Position numbers and translations under genes: made by a program. This document shows, in pieces, positions 9,681 through 19,354 of a stretch of DNA of 64,000 nucleotides. The stretch lies in the NCBI RefSeq assembly GCF_021535135.1, contig NZ_CP091036.1, positions 1,736,001 to 1,800,000 on the forward strand, written 5' to 3'. This DNA is from Antarcticibacterium sp. 1MA-6-2 (lineage in GTDB: Bacteria > Bacteroidota > Bacteroidia > Flavobacteriales > Flavobacteriaceae). Numbering within the stretch: the stretch's first letter is position 1; every line of letters begins with the position of its first letter. The notes beneath the pieces were generated by a model. It saw only the letters and a program-made list of their open reading frames with translations. It was not told the DNA's origin and made no database searches.

Positions 9681-10052
9681 CTATTGCCTTTCGATCAACC
9701 TCTTCAAAAACGGAATTTCCAGTAGAAACAGCGCAACAAAAGCTATGGCCCACGTCATTGTTTGGGAGAGCTCAATTTTGGGAACAGAGAAGCTGTTGAA
9801 GTCCGGTAAAGAGAAATTTGAAATTAAAGAGTAGCCAGTATTCATTTGGTAAAAGCCAAAAAAGGCTATTCCTATAATACTAAAAATTATTGTCCACGCC
9901 TGACGGGAGATGAGCGGTTTATATTCAAAAACCGCCTTCTTTACTGCAATTGCCTTCATTACATTTGCTGAAAAATCTATTGAAGGTTTTTCCAAACCTG
10001 CATCTTTCATCATCTTTTGCATCAGCAATTCTTCTCTAGACCGCTTTTCCAT
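9681..10052 (-). CDS. Membrane protein, putative anti-sigma partner
   Basis: A 123-residue protein with a soluble N-terminus (KMMKDAGLEKPSIDFSANVMKAI) and two hydrophobic segments (AWTIIFSIIGIAFFGFYQM, about residues 52-70, and TMTWAIAFVALFLLEIPFL, about 98-116). The start overlaps the end of the upstream ECF sigma gene by 31 bases, the usual arrangement for a sigma factor and its membrane-bound regulator. No zinc-finger anti-sigma motif is visible, so that role is inferred from context only. Confidence 0.6.
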   Translation of the reverse strand: MEKRSREELLMQKMMKDAGLEKPSIDFSANVMKAIAVKKAVFEYKPLISRQAWTIIFSIIGIAFFGFYQMNTGYSLISNFSLPDFNSFSVPKIELSQTMTWAIAFVALFLLEIPFLKRLIERQ

Positions 10053-10623
10053 TGTTCACCTAATTTTTCCTGATTAATATAATTCTCCAGAAATGTAAAT
10101 AATAATTTCCTGCTTCGGAATAATTTCACCTTTACGTTGTCTTCTCCTATCTTCATAACCTGAGCAATTTCTTTGACTGACTGTTCTTCGAAATAATATA
10201 AAGTAATAATGACAGCCTCCTGTTCAGGTAATCTTAAAATACATCTTTTTATTATTTCTGAACGCTCATCATTCAACATACTTTCCAGCCCGCTCTCCAC
10301 GTGATTCAGAATATCTTCAGTTATATCTTCAACTAATTCTGAAGTTCGGGTAGTGGAAATTTTTCTTAGTCTGTCCAGGCTTTTTCTGTAGGCAATCCTA
10401 TAGAGCCAGGTTGAAAATTTTGATTCCCCCTAAATCCCGGCAAAGCCTCGTAAGCTTTCAGGAATGTATTCTGTGCCACCTCCTCGGCTTCTTCCCTCAC
10501 CTTCAGCATCCGGAAAATAAGCGTAAAGATATAGTGCTGATATCTTTCCACCAATATGCCAAAGGCCCGGGTGTCTCCGTGCATAGCCTTTTCAACAAAA
10601 TACTGGTCAGTCTGATGGTTCAT
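10022..10623 (-). CDS. ECF-type RNA polymerase sigma factor
   Basis: Sigma-70 family ECF factor. Region 2 is seen in FGILVERYQHYIFTLIFRML and EEAEEVAQNTFLKAYEALPGFRG; region 4 in LPEQEAVIITLYYFEEQSVKEIAQVMKIGEDNVKVKLFRSRKLL. The frame breaks in a G tract near 10429-10433. One more G gives FRGESKFSTWLYRIAYRKSLDRLRK, a textbook region 2.4, and a total of 200 residues. This is a homopolymer error, unlike most other breaks in the window. It heads a two-gene operon with the downstream membrane protein and probably answers an envelope signal. Confidence 0.88.
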
Positions 10624-10767
10624 TATTATACATAGGACGTGTAAAACTTGCGTAAGGTTACAGAAGTATGAACAAAAAATTTTTTTATGTTATTTGTAAC
10701 TGCTTGAAAAAGCTTACGTCCTATAGAAAAACGAACAGTCAATTATCAAAATTTAAATTTTACATCT

Positions 10768-11117
10768 ATGGGATCAGAAGTTATTATTTTCACAGTTTTT
10801 TTCGCCGTTATATTCGGAATCTACTATCTCTACATCACCGCCCGTAACAGGGAGCGAATGGCTTTAATTGAAAAAGGAGCCGATGCCACTATTTTTTACA
10901 CCGGAAAACGCAGCGTCACGCTGTATGGAAAGTGATCGTGCTCAATTTGGCGTTGCTGCTAATGGGGATAGGTGCGGGAATTATTTTGGGAAGTATTTTA
11001 CAAACCACTATAAATTTTAATTCTGGTGCAATTATGCCCGGAACTATCTTTTTAATGGCAGGTACAGGATTATTAATTGGATTCTTCATTACAAAAAAGA
11101 TGAATGAAGACGCTTAG
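10768..11117 (+). CDS. DUF6249-like small membrane protein
   Basis: About 116 residues after repair, with three hydrophobic segments: VIIFTVFFAVIFGIYYLYI at the N-terminus, then VIVLNLALLLMGIGAGIILG and IFLMAGTGLLIGFFI. Between them lies RERMALIEKGADATIFY, the typical linker of this Bacteroidetes family. The frame breaks near 10900-10908; adding one A to an A4 run gives a continuous protein through RHAVWKVIVLNL. It is divergent from the sigma operon. Membrane proteins of this family often neighbour ECF sigma factors; the function is unknown. Confidence 0.7.
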
Positions 11118-11136
11118 AAATATGTCTCCTAATTAT

Positions 11137-11168
11137 TAAAAGTCGCTATAATAAAGCGGCTTTTTTGT
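11137..11168 (+). terminator. Intrinsic terminator after the DUF6249 gene
   Basis: AAAAGTCGCT, ATAATAA loop, AGCGGCTTTTTTG: a short stem followed by T6. Confidence 0.75.
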
Positions 11169-11393
11169 TTCCTTCCGTCATGCGAAACGGTTCCTTTTTT
11201 GGAACAGATGTAACAATCTCATCTGCTGGATGTAAGTCAAGCTTGTGCTCCTATTCATGAGATTGCCACACTCAGGGAGATATTCTCTTACGACACGCTA
11301 CTCTTCTTCGCTCGCAATGATGGAAATATAAATTTAAACTGCACTTCCCACTTCTACCTTCTACCTTCTACCTTCTACCTTCTAACTTCCTTC
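11169..11393. other. Intergenic repeat debris with CTTCTAC heptads
   Basis: No gene seen. A GAGATTGCCACACTC...TTCGCTCGCAATGA phrase (11260-11320) resembles a common flavobacterial intergenic repeat. From 11343 to 11393 there are about six CTTCTAC heptads, which run up to the stop codon of the M23 peptidase gene on the other strand. Confidence 0.65.
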
Positions 11394-12084
11394 ACTTAAT
11401 CTTCAGCAACAAATTAGGATCAGGGCAGTTTTTTAAATAGAAATCCAGGTCTTCTTTTGCGGCTACACCGGGATAATCCCCGGAATTTCCTTGCAGGTCT
11501 TCTATGATCTGAAAGTGTAAATGTGGGGCATAGTCTCCATTAACTTTTGAGGAACCTAAAACGGCTATCTTGTCACCTGCTTCCACTATTTGTCCAAATG
11601 CCAGATTTGCAATTGACTTCCTGCTTAAGTGACCATAAAGGGTGTAGAAAGTTTTTTCAGCATAAATGTGTTCCAGGATAATAGTCGGACCATAATTCCC
11701 GAAGCCTTCATTGTCCTGAAAACTGTGCACCGTCCCATCCAGAGGTGCTAAAACTGCGGTTCCTGCATCGCACCATAAATCCAGTCCAATATGAATATTT
11801 CGGGGAGAGGGAGTATTTTCATCATTAAATATTACACTGCGCTGATAAAGATTACGCTTCTCATTATAACCCCCATATGCGATTTTGCGTTTTTTTGAAG
11901 CCACATAATCGCTTATGTATTTTTTATACTCTCCGGCAGAAGGGATTTCAATTTTATTTAAATCTTTATTCTTGCCGGAGAGGTCTATATGTATATAATC
12001 TTTCTTCTTGTATTCTGAATCTATTACAGGAGTAAAACCCTCTGTACAATCTCGTATAAGTTCGGAGAACTCCAGTGTCGCCAT
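11392..12084 (-). CDS. M23 family metallopeptidase (LytM-type)
   Basis: Predicted zinc endopeptidase of the lysostaphin/LytM family acting on peptidoglycan cross-bridges, or a regulator of such enzymes. The family zinc motifs appear as NIHIGLDLW (HxxxD, about residue 98) and HLHFQI (HxH, about residue 190), with TLYGHLSRKS between them. It is 230 residues long. No signal peptide is obvious at the given ATG. It is the last gene of a minus-strand run after the DUF4097-like protein (25-base gap) and may be co-transcribed with that sigma-controlled group. Confidence 0.88.
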   Translation of the reverse strand: MATLEFSELIRDCTEGFTPVIDSEYKKKDYIHIDLSGKNKDLNKIEIPSAGEYKKYISDYVASKKRKIAYGGYNEKRNLYQRSVIFNDENTPSPRNIHIGLDLWCDAGTAVLAPLDGTVHSFQDNEGFGNYGPTIILEHIYAEKTFYTLYGHLSRKSIANLAFGQIVEAGDKIAVLGSSKVNGDYAPHLHFQIIEDLQGNSGDYPGVAAKEDLDFYLKNCPDPNLLLKIK

Positions 12085-12109
12085 TGGTTACTTTTTTCTC
12101 AAAAATAAC

Positions 12110-13469
12110 CTATTTAATTATAATATCACTAAAAGTTGCGTTAATGGAAACAGTCCTGTTAGCATTGCCGGAACCATAGTATCCATTGAGCATTTGTTTG
12201 TCATAAGAACTCGTAGATTTCACTGTGGAAGCCTTCGGATACTGGATTTCACTCTGCGATCCATTATAGTTAAAATTAAGAGCTGCCTGTGGCAGGTTAA
12301 GTACTAAATCACTGTTTTTTAAGGAAATATCCAGGTTCCTGAAATTCGGACTTAGCTTGCCAACAACTAACTCTCCAAAGGTTCCGGAAAGGACTCCGGT
12401 CTCCTCAATCTCCTTAATGTTTACGTCACTGGAATTTGAGGTCAATTTAATACTTGTTGCTTTATTAATCACACAGCTTTGTACATAACTGGTATTAAGA
12501 ACCCCATACTTCCACTCATTAATTGTTATAGGAGTGTAAGAAGCTTTTACATCGGTTCCATTCCCGTCCAGGATATTTGCTATTAGTTTGCTGTGAGTGA
12601 GATTAGCTTTTAAATTAGTAGTTCTTTGACCCAGGTTAACCTCCCCATATCTTACATCCAGGTTCAGGTTTGCTTTTGCAGGTACTTTTACTTTTAAAAA
12701 CCTAGTTGGCCTTAGTCATTCCTTTCAATGCAGGGACTTTTGGAGCATCTCCTCCCTGGCCCTCAAATTGTTTCGCAAAATCTTCTCCCCACTTTTCCAT
12801 TCCGGCACCAAAACTCTCAGCCCATTTCTCCATGGATTTCTCAAACTTCTCGCCGTTTTTTTCCATCTCCTTCTCTACATTCTTTCCCCACACTTCTGCA
12901 TTTTTCTCAAACTGCTCTGCCCATTTTTCCATAGAAACTTCAAAGTCTTTTCCAAATTTCTCTTCAATTTGTTTTTCAAACTTTTGCATATATTTCTCTC
13001 CGTCCTTTTGGTAAGCTTCATAGTCAAAATTGACATTTCCCATTTTAGAAGCAAATTCGGGAGGAAGAGGTGGGTTATTAGCAATGTTCTCTAACATCGG
13101 GGCCACCATCTCTGTCATTAAAGGTGCCAGCATATCCTGAAGATGACCCATTGACTGGGTGAGAGAAGCCACATCCATATCAGGATGTTTTCCCATTGCC
13201 CCGGAAGCTGAAGAACGTATGGTAATTTCTCCTGCATTACCTGATGTTTCAAAATTCCAACTGTCCAGCAGCGTCTTTGCCTCTGCAGAGCTTAGCTTCC
13301 CATCTACATAAGCTTCAATTTGGACTTCATTTTTATCCCAGGTTTCAAACACCACATTTGTGTGCCGGGCGTCCAGATTTATTTTAACATCGCTGTTGGT
13401 CTTATAGGATTTCTCCAATTTTTTGTTTTGGGAAAAAGCCGTAGCTGTAAACAGAAGTAACAGCATCAT
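12110..13469 (-). CDS. DUF4097-like secreted protein with EKW-rich helical repeat region
   Basis: About 452 residues after repair. It has a signal peptide (MMLLLLFTATAFSQ), then DVKINLDARHTNVVFETWDKNEVQIEAYVDG, the start of a DUF4097/adhesin-like beta-helix seen in many Bacteroidetes proteins next to ECF sigma factors. From about residue 165 to 250 it carries a charged helical region with repeated FEKxMEKWAE motifs. The C-terminal half returns to the beta-helix (LNLDVRYGEVNLG; VNIKEIEETG; SGTFGELVVGKLS). The frame is broken at 12700-12706 (rev. ACTAGGT); ACCGGT gives TKANRFLKVKVPAKANL. The start overlaps the upstream anti-sigma gene as TAATG. Function unknown; likely envelope stress related by context. 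Confidence 0.75.
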
Positions 13470-14080
13470 TAAGAATTTAGGCCTGGAAGGTTCTCATAGC
13501 TTGTATTTTTTGAATTCTTTATTTCTTTTAATTTGTTCTTTAGCTTTAGCAGCAACTCCAATCTTAATTGGAGGTTTGCTATCATAGCTTCAACGGTTTG
13601 TTCATTCGGGTTTTCAGTTAATTCAGCATTAAGGCGTTGATACTCCTTATCCAACTCTTCCAGTTGCAGCATAAAAGCATCAATAAGAGCTTTATTATCG
13701 TTGTTGATCTCAAGTTTGGCCAGTTCTAAATTGATACTCGCCAGGTAGTAATTCTCAATTTGTTTAAACTCAGGGGAAACATCGCTTAGCTGGAATTGTT
13801 TTTCATTTAGCAATTCTTCTTCAGGCGCTTCCTCAGTTGGGGTATCTACTATTTCTGTATCATTTGTAACAGGAGCGGGATTGTTGAAAAAGAACAATCC
13901 TATTCCAATTGCTACCACCAGCACAGCTGCAATACTCAGCAAGTAATAGCTAGTGTTAGATTTTTTTTGAGGTAATTCTTTATTTAGCCGTGCTTCGAAA
14001 CGTTTCTCATGGCCTTTATTTAATTTTTCTGTAGAGTCGGAATCCTGATTCCTAAGCATCTCTCTAATATCCTGTGCCAT
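13469..14080 (-). CDS. Single-pass membrane protein, putative anti-sigma factor
   Basis: A 203-residue protein: cytoplasmic N-terminus with DIREMLRNQD, one transmembrane segment (YYLLSIAAVLVVAIGIGLFFF, about residues 45-65), then an acidic Pro-Thr-Glu linker and a long helical periplasmic part (ELAKLEINNDNKALIDAFMLQLEELDKEYQRL) likely to form a coiled coil. The topology and position directly after the ECF sigma gene (17-base overlap) suggest an anti-sigma role. I see no classical zinc-binding ASD motif, so this is inferred from context. Confidence 0.65.
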   Translation of the reverse strand: MAQDIREMLRNQDSDSTEKLNKGHEKRFEARLNKELPQKKSNTSYYLLSIAAVLVVAIGIGLFFFNNPAPVTNDTEIVDTPTEEAPEEELLNEKQFQLSDVSPEFKQIENYYLASINLELAKLEINNDNKALIDAFMLQLEELDKEYQRLNAELTENPNEQTVEAMIANLQLRLELLLKLKNKLKEIKNSKNTSYENLPGLNS

Positions 14081-14603
14081 CTTTTACTGTTTTTAGTTCG
14101 TCCTGTAATTTCTTTTTTCCCCGGTGCACCAGGGTTCTGGATGCCACCTGCGATATTTTTAGAATGTCTGCAATTTCTTCGTGATCATATCCTTCAATAA
14201 GGTAAAGCATCAAAGGATATTTATATTTTTCCGGCAACTCCTCCATTGCCTTTTTTACCTGCTCCACTCCTATTCCATCATCTACCTGCCAGTTATTATC
14301 CTCTTCGACAGTGCCAAGTATATGTTCATTAAGCGCAACGAGTTCCAGTTTCTTAGCCTTTAGTTTATCAATACATTTGTTGATCACGATACGCTTAAGC
14401 CAGGCTCCAAAGGTCACATCTCCCTGGTACTGGTGAAGCTTTGCAAATGCTTTAATAAAAGCTTCCTGCATTGCATCCTCCGCTTCAAACGGATCTCTTA
14501 AAAATCTTCTTGCCACTATGAACATGCCGTCGCAGTAGCGATTGTACAACTTAAGTTGTGCTTTCCGGTCATTAGCGTGACAATCTGCTATTAGTTGTTG
14601 CAT
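14064..14603 (-). CDS. ECF RNA polymerase sigma factor
   Basis: Sigma-70 ECF family, 179 residues. Region 2 carries LYNRYCDGMFIVARRFLRDPFEAEDAMQEAFIKAFAKLHQY and FGAWLKRIVINKCIDKLK. Region 4 carries LPEKYKYPLMLYLIEGYDHEEIADILKISQVASRTLVHRGKKKL. It is the first gene of a minus-strand cluster sigma, membrane protein, DUF4097-like protein and M23 peptidase, with overlapping starts and stops, so the cluster is probably one operon directing a cell-envelope response. Confidence 0.92.
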   Translation of the reverse strand: MQQLIADCHANDRKAQLKLYNRYCDGMFIVARRFLRDPFEAEDAMQEAFIKAFAKLHQYQGDVTFGAWLKRIVINKCIDKLKAKKLELVALNEHILGTVEEDNNWQVDDGIGVEQVKKAMEELPEKYKYPLMLYLIEGYDHEEIADILKISQVASRTLVHRGKKKLQDELKTVKDGTGY

Positions 14604-14775
14604 TGACTTATTAATTGGTTAGCTGGTATCATAAAGACGAAGGAAAAAAACTAGTGTTGCAAAAATTGCATTTTATTCTGAAAAATTTTCAGCAATTGTT
14701 ATCATTGCTGAAGGAATGCTTTAATTTAGTGGATTGGCATAGTTTTAGGACAATTAAAATTGAAGAAAAACTGAA

Positions 14776-15367
14776 ATGAGCAAAAATCTTACATTAGGAC
14801 TGAAGATTGCTTACGGACTTCTGGTAATAGTACTTGTGTTCCTGTTTTTCAACAGGTATTCTACAAAAGCTCATAGCCCTGAAGACACAATTGTTTATCA
14901 GGAGGCAGAGCTGGAGCTGGAGGTCTTCTACAACCGCCCTTATAAAAAGGAGCGGGAAATCTTTGGTAGCCTCGTACCCTACGACCAGGTGTGGAGAACT
15001 GGTGCCAACGAAGCAACTACTTTCACCACAAACGAAGACCTGCTAATCGACGGATCTTTCCTGGCAGCAGGAAAATACACACTCTGGACGATCCCGGGAG
15101 AGAAATCCTGGAAAGTCATCTTTAATTCAAAAATGTATCCCTGGGGCATAGATGCAGATAAAAAGCCATACCGCGATCCGGAATTTGATTCGCTTGTAAT
15201 CGAAGTGCTTAGTGAGAGAAACTAATGAAGTAGTGGAACAATTTACAATTTACTTCGACAGGGCAAACGACCTGGTTTTTATGAACCTAACCTGGGATGA
15301 AACAATAATTACAGTACCTCTTACAAAAACAGAAGAAGCGCCTGTAGCGCTTCTTCATCCCAATTAA
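14776..15367 (+). CDS. DUF2911 domain protein
   Basis: Bacteroidetes DUF2911 protein of about 196 residues after repair. It has an N-terminal membrane anchor (IAYGLLVIVLVFLFF), then VFYNRPYKKEREIFGSLVPY, the conserved VWRTGANEATTFTTN and AGKYTLWTIPGEKSWKVIFN. The frame breaks at 15207-15213 (GCTTAGT); GCCGGT gives VIEVPVRETNEVVEQFTIYFDRAND, the expected second beta-strand repeat. The last codons (TEEAPVALLHPN) run through the hairpin terminator, so the natural stop may have been slightly different. Function unknown. Confidence 0.85.
15331..15356. terminator. Bidirectional hairpin between convergent DUF2911 and ohr genes
   Basis: AGAAGAAGCGC, CTGTA loop, GCGCTTCTTC: a perfect stem between two convergent stop codons. 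T-runs are weak on both sides. Confidence 0.6.
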
Positions 15368-15382
15368 ATAGTGTTGTTGCTT

Positions 15383-15811
15383 TTACTCCTCGTCCAGTAG
15401 AAGATTGAGCGTAACATCAATGTTATCCCTTGTAGCTCTTGAATAAGGACAAATTTCGTGGGCTTCATTAACCAGCTTTTCACCTGTTTCTACGTCTACT
15501 CCCGGGAGGTATGAATCAAGAACTACAGAAAGTTGTAAGTCATCTTCTTCCGTCTTCCCCAATTTGACGGTGGCAGTGACATTAAAATCACCAAGATCTA
15601 CTTTATGTTTTTTTGCCACTATCTGGAGAGCGCTACCATAGCAGGCAGAATATCCGGCTGCAAATAGTTGTTCAGGATTGGTTTGTTTTTCACCTTTACC
15701 TCCAAGTCCTTTAGGCATACTCACTCTAAAGTCCAGGATACCGTCATCACTTTTCACATGACCTTCCCGGCCTCCGGAAGTTGTAACCGTGGCTTTATAC
15801 AATGTTTTCAT
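15383..15811 (-). CDS. ohr: Organic hydroperoxide resistance protein (Ohr/OsmC family)
   Basis: Thiol-dependent peroxidase that reduces organic and fatty-acid hydroperoxides. It is 142 residues with the Ohr start KTLYKATVTTSGGREGHVKS. The two redox cysteines are in AGYSACYGSAL (about residue 60) and AHEICPYSRATRDN (about residue 124), with NPEQLFAAG before the first. These fit Ohr rather than classical OsmC. No adjacent OhrR-type MarR regulator is present. Confidence 0.88.
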   Translation of the reverse strand: MKTLYKATVTTSGGREGHVKSDDGILDFRVSMPKGLGGKGEKQTNPEQLFAAGYSACYGSALQIVAKKHKVDLGDFNVTATVKLGKTEEDDLQLSVVLDSYLPGVDVETGEKLVNEAHEICPYSRATRDNIDVTLNLLLDEE

Positions 15812-15867
15812 CGTCTTTACAATTTTAATTAATTTTATGAAGATAGGAATATACCACCTATTGCAGT

Positions 15868-15895
15868 TTGCATCAAAGGAAGTTTCCTAAATTTG
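15868..15895 (+). promoter_or_regulatory. Promoter for the meaB operon
   Basis: TTG at 15868-15870, 17 bases, TAAATTTG at 15888-15895. It supports the TTG start codon at 15917, 21 bases downstream. Confidence 0.65.
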
Positions 15896-15916
15896 TCATA
15901 AATATAAATTTCCGCT

Positions 15917-17005
15917 TTGGCTGAACCCACCGATAAATCTGCTTTGAATGAATCTGAAGGTACTCCTCATTCTCCAAAAATTAATCCAGCTTCAGTAGCC
16001 AGAATAAAGGCCTTCAGAAAAAAGGAGGTGACAGAAGAGCAATTGGTTGAACAGTTGTTATCAGGAAACAAAACTGCACTTGGAAAGGCAATAACTTTGG
16101 TAGAAAGCAACCAGGAAAAACATCTCTCAAAAGCTGAAAAAATTATTGAAGCCTGCCTGCCTCACTCTCAAAGATCTATTAGAATAGGTATTACAGGAGT
16201 TCCCGGCGTAGGTAAAAGCACTTTTATAGAAGCCTTTGGAAGCTATCTTGTTGAACAGGGAAAAAAAGTGGCAGTGCTGGCTGTAGATCCCTCCAGCTCC
16301 GTCTCTCATGGCAGTATCCTTGGCGACAAAACCAGGATGGAAAAGCTGGTGACACTGGAAAATGCTTTTATAAGACCATCCCCATCTGGAGATTCCCTGG
16401 GTGGAGTAGCACGAAAAACCAGGGAAAGTATTATATTATGTGAGGCGGCTTAGTTTTGATGTGCTGTTAATAGAAACTGTGGGTGTTGGCCAAAGTGAAA
16501 CCACTGTACACAGCATGACCGATTTTTTCCTGTTGCTGAAACTGGCAGGTGCCGGGGATGAACTCCAGGGAATAAAACGGGGAATTATTGAAATGGCCGA
16601 CCTCATCGTGATCAACAAAGCCGATGGAGAAAATAAAAAAGCCGCAAGGGAAGCCCGCCTGGAATTTAAAAGGGCATTACATTTGTACCCTCCAAAAGAA
16701 AGTGACTGGCAGCCAAAGGTGCTTTTAAGCAGTGCTCTCGAAAATATTGGAATAAATGAAATTGCTGATTTAATAGAGGAGTACAAATTGCTCACCACCA
16801 ATAATGGCCATTTTGAAGTTAACCGCCACAGGCAGAATAAATTTTGGCTCCTTCAAACAATTAATGAGCATTTAAAGAACCTAGGTTTTACAGACATCCA
16901 AAAATTCAGAGCGAGTTAAAGGAACAGTTAAAGGCGATAGAAGAGAAAAAAACAAGCCCGTTTACTGCGGCGAAATATTTACTAAGATTGTGGGATGAAG
17001 TATGA
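15917..17005 (+). CDS. meaB: Methylmalonyl-CoA mutase-associated GTPase MeaB
   Basis: G3E-family GTPase that protects B12-dependent acyl-CoA mutases and gates cofactor loading. Walker A is in [18 protein letters not shown] (about residue 94), Mg/switch residues in [22 protein letters not shown], Walker B/G3 in [14 protein letters not shown], and the guanine-specificity motif in LIVINKADG. The frame breaks at 16448-16454 (GCTTAGT; GCCGGT restores [15 protein letters not shown]) and 16879-16886 (ACCTAGGT; ACCGGT restores [18 protein letters not shown]). Repaired length is 361 residues. It overlaps the next gene by 11 bases. Starts with TTG. Its mutase partner may be IcmF in this window or an unseen MutAB; IcmF already has its own G domain. 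Confidence 0.92.
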
Positions 17006-17714
17006 CTTTACAATAATAATTCCGGTTTATAACGAATCGGAAAGCCTTGAAAGATTAGAGCAGAAGCTAAAAGAATACCTGCAAAGAGCATCCCGAAAAA
17101 CCTGTATAATCCTTGTGGATGACGGGTCTACAGATGGCAGTACTGAAATTATAAGGGAAATCACGTCCAGAAATTCTGATTTTTACAGAATAGTTTTTAA
17201 AGAAAATGCAGGAAAAGGTGCAGCTTTAAAGGCTGGTTTTGAAGCGACTACCAGCCCTCTTTTGGGTTATATGGATGCAGATCTTCAAACCCATCCTGAA
17301 GATTTTGAGCGCTTACTGCCTTTCTCACAGGAATATGAACTGGTAATCTACTGGAGACAGGTAAGAGAGGACACAGGAGTTAAGAAGCTCTCTTCCAAAG
17401 TTGGTAACGCAGTTCGAAATTTATTTATTAATGACGATATCCACGATTCCGGGTGTCCCTTAAAGGTCATACATACGAAAAACGCTCAACAAATTCCTAT
17501 GTTAACTAGTTTGCAAAGATTTATTCCTGCGATGATCCTGCTACAGAAGGGCCGGATTAAAGAAGTACCCATTCCTCATTATCCACGGCGTGCGGGAGTA
17601 TCTAAATACTCTTTTAAGAACAGGCTCCTTGGTCCCTTGTTTGACTGTTTTGGCTATGTTTGGATGAAGAAGACCTACATCAATTACGAAATCAAAGAAA
17701 AAAATCTGGATTAA
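16995..17714 (+). CDS. Family 2 glycosyltransferase, dolichyl-phosphate/ArnC-like
   Basis: GT2 enzyme of 239 residues that probably loads a sugar onto a polyprenyl phosphate. The nucleotide-sugar binding fold has ILVDDGSTDGST (about residue 39) and the DxD-type metal site MDADLQTHPEDFE (about residue 91). There is no C-terminal multi-TM region, as in the soluble DPM1-like subgroup. It overlaps meaB by 11 bases and is followed after 1 base by an ArnT-like transferase. The pair looks like a two-step system: make a lipid-linked sugar, then transfer it to an extracytoplasmic acceptor such as lipid A. Confidence 0.85.
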   Translation: MKYDFTIIIPVYNESESLERLEQKLKEYLQRASRKTCIILVDDGSTDGSTEIIREITSRNSDFYRIVFKENAGKGAALKAGFEATTSPLLGYMDADLQTHPEDFERLLPFSQEYELVIYWRQVREDTGVKKLSSKVGNAVRNLFINDDIHDSGCPLKVIHTKNAQQIPMLTSLQRFIPAMILLQKGRIKEVPIPHYPRRAGVSKYSFKNRLLGPLFDCFGYVWMKKTYINYEIKEKNLD

Positions 17715-17715
17715 G

Positions 17716-19354
17716 GTGAATCTTATTAAACACCTCTACCATCGATATCCTGAAATTCTGCTTTCTCTCACTGGAGCAATGGTATTTCTTTTAAACCTCG
17801 ATTTGCTATTTGTAAATATTATGGAAGCCAGAAATTTCATCACCGCCAGGGAGATGCTGGAATTTAACAACTGGATATTTACGACTATGAACGAAGTGCC
17901 GAGGTATCAAAAGCCTCCATTACCAACCTGGTTAACGGCAATATCTGCAGCTGTTTTTGGTAAGGAGAATGTATATGCCTACAGGTTACTGACCGCTCTG
18001 GCATCCATTTTTCTGGTTTTGATGGTTTATAGGATACAGCTTAAATTAAGTATTCAAAAGTCTTTGGCCTTTGGCAGCAGTATTATTCTCGCCACCTCAT
18101 TTTACATTTTCTTTGCCGGACGCGAGGGACAATGGGATATTTTCACCCATAGCTTTATGGCTGGTAGTATTTACTTTCTACTGCAACTATTGACCTCCGG
18201 CCGCAGTACTTACCGTGCAGCCTTATTAGCTAGGTTTATTTTTGGGAGCCTCTATTATGAGCAAAGGTCCTGTGTCTTTATACGCCCTTTTTCTTCCGTT
18301 TGTAGTAAGCTATGGTCTTACCTACAAATTCTCCCGCCTGCACAAATTATGGAAGCCTTTACTTTTGTTTATTTTAACCGGAATTGTAACAGGAGTATGG
18401 TGGACGATAATTGTTACTTATTACGATCCTGCCGAATTTACAAGGATTGCAGAGGTAGAGAGCGATCGCTGGTTCAATTATAACACCCGGCCGTTTTATT
18501 ACTACTGGAGCTTTTTTACTCAAAGCGGCATCTGGACAATTCCTGCTTTCGCCGGACTTTTATACTGGTACATGAAGCCACGGGTTTCAAATATAAAAAC
18601 ATATAAATTTTTCCTGTTCTGGACCTTAGGTTCGGTTCTTCTGCTTTCAATAATCCCTGAGAAAAAAAGCAGGTATCTGCTCCCCGTCCTTATCCCTATG
18701 GCTGTGACTACGGGATTTTATGTGCAATATGTGATTAGAAGTTTTAAGAACAGAATGACTACTACTGAAAAACTTCCCATTTACCTCAATTTTGGTCTGC
18801 TGGCAATAATTTCTCTCTCAGCTCCATTTATTCTGTATTTTTTGGCAGCTGAAACTTTGATGAATATGAAATTTATTTATTTTCTTTTTAGTCTTTTCTT
18901 ACTGCTGTGGGGTGCGGGATTTATCTTCGGAACAATAAAAAGGAAACTCAAACTTCTGTTTTCATTACAGGCTGGTCTTATGCTCCTGATTATTTCTTTC
19001 GGTTTTCCTCTGCTGAAGCTGATAGATCCTTCCAATAATAATCCCAATGTGGCTGATGTTCGGAAATATGCTGTGGAGGAGGGCCTTCAGGTTTATGATT
19101 ATTCAAATATGCTACCCGAATTGATCTGGACTTTTGGAAAAACTATTCCCCAAATAGATAAAAATGGAATTCTACCTTCAGAAAAAGAATTTTTACTTTT
19201 TGTAGACGAAGAATTTCAACCTAACTGGCGGGAAGATTTTGAAAATTATAATATTGAAGCTTTAGGAGTACTGGACCTGAATCCCACCTATGCAACCGGA
19301 ACTAATTCCCGACTCCTTCGAAATTATTACCAACTTACAAAACGGGAACTCTAA
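17716..19354 (+). CDS. ArnT-like membrane glycosyltransferase (GT39/GT83 type)
   Basis: Polytopic transferase of about 545 residues. The N-terminal luminal loop has NIMEARNFITAREMLEFNNWIFTTMN and RYQKPPLPTWL, the signature of this family (acidic pair and KPPLxTWL). About a dozen hydrophobic segments follow, then a soluble C-terminal part. The frame breaks at 18229-18235 (GCTAGGT); GCCGGT gives ALLAGLFLGASIMSKGPVSLYALFLPF, a well-conserved stretch. It probably takes sugar from the lipid carrier made by the preceding GT2. The 3' end overlaps a convergent PAP2 phosphatase gene by 20 bases. Confidence 0.85.

Noticed and set aside
13289..13295. Further RCTTAGY/RCTAGGY motifs (also about 13785, 12347, 42028 and 20330) as artefacts
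   Set aside because: These lie in continuous frames and encode plausible KLS, QLS or WLG residues, so they are probably genuine sequence.
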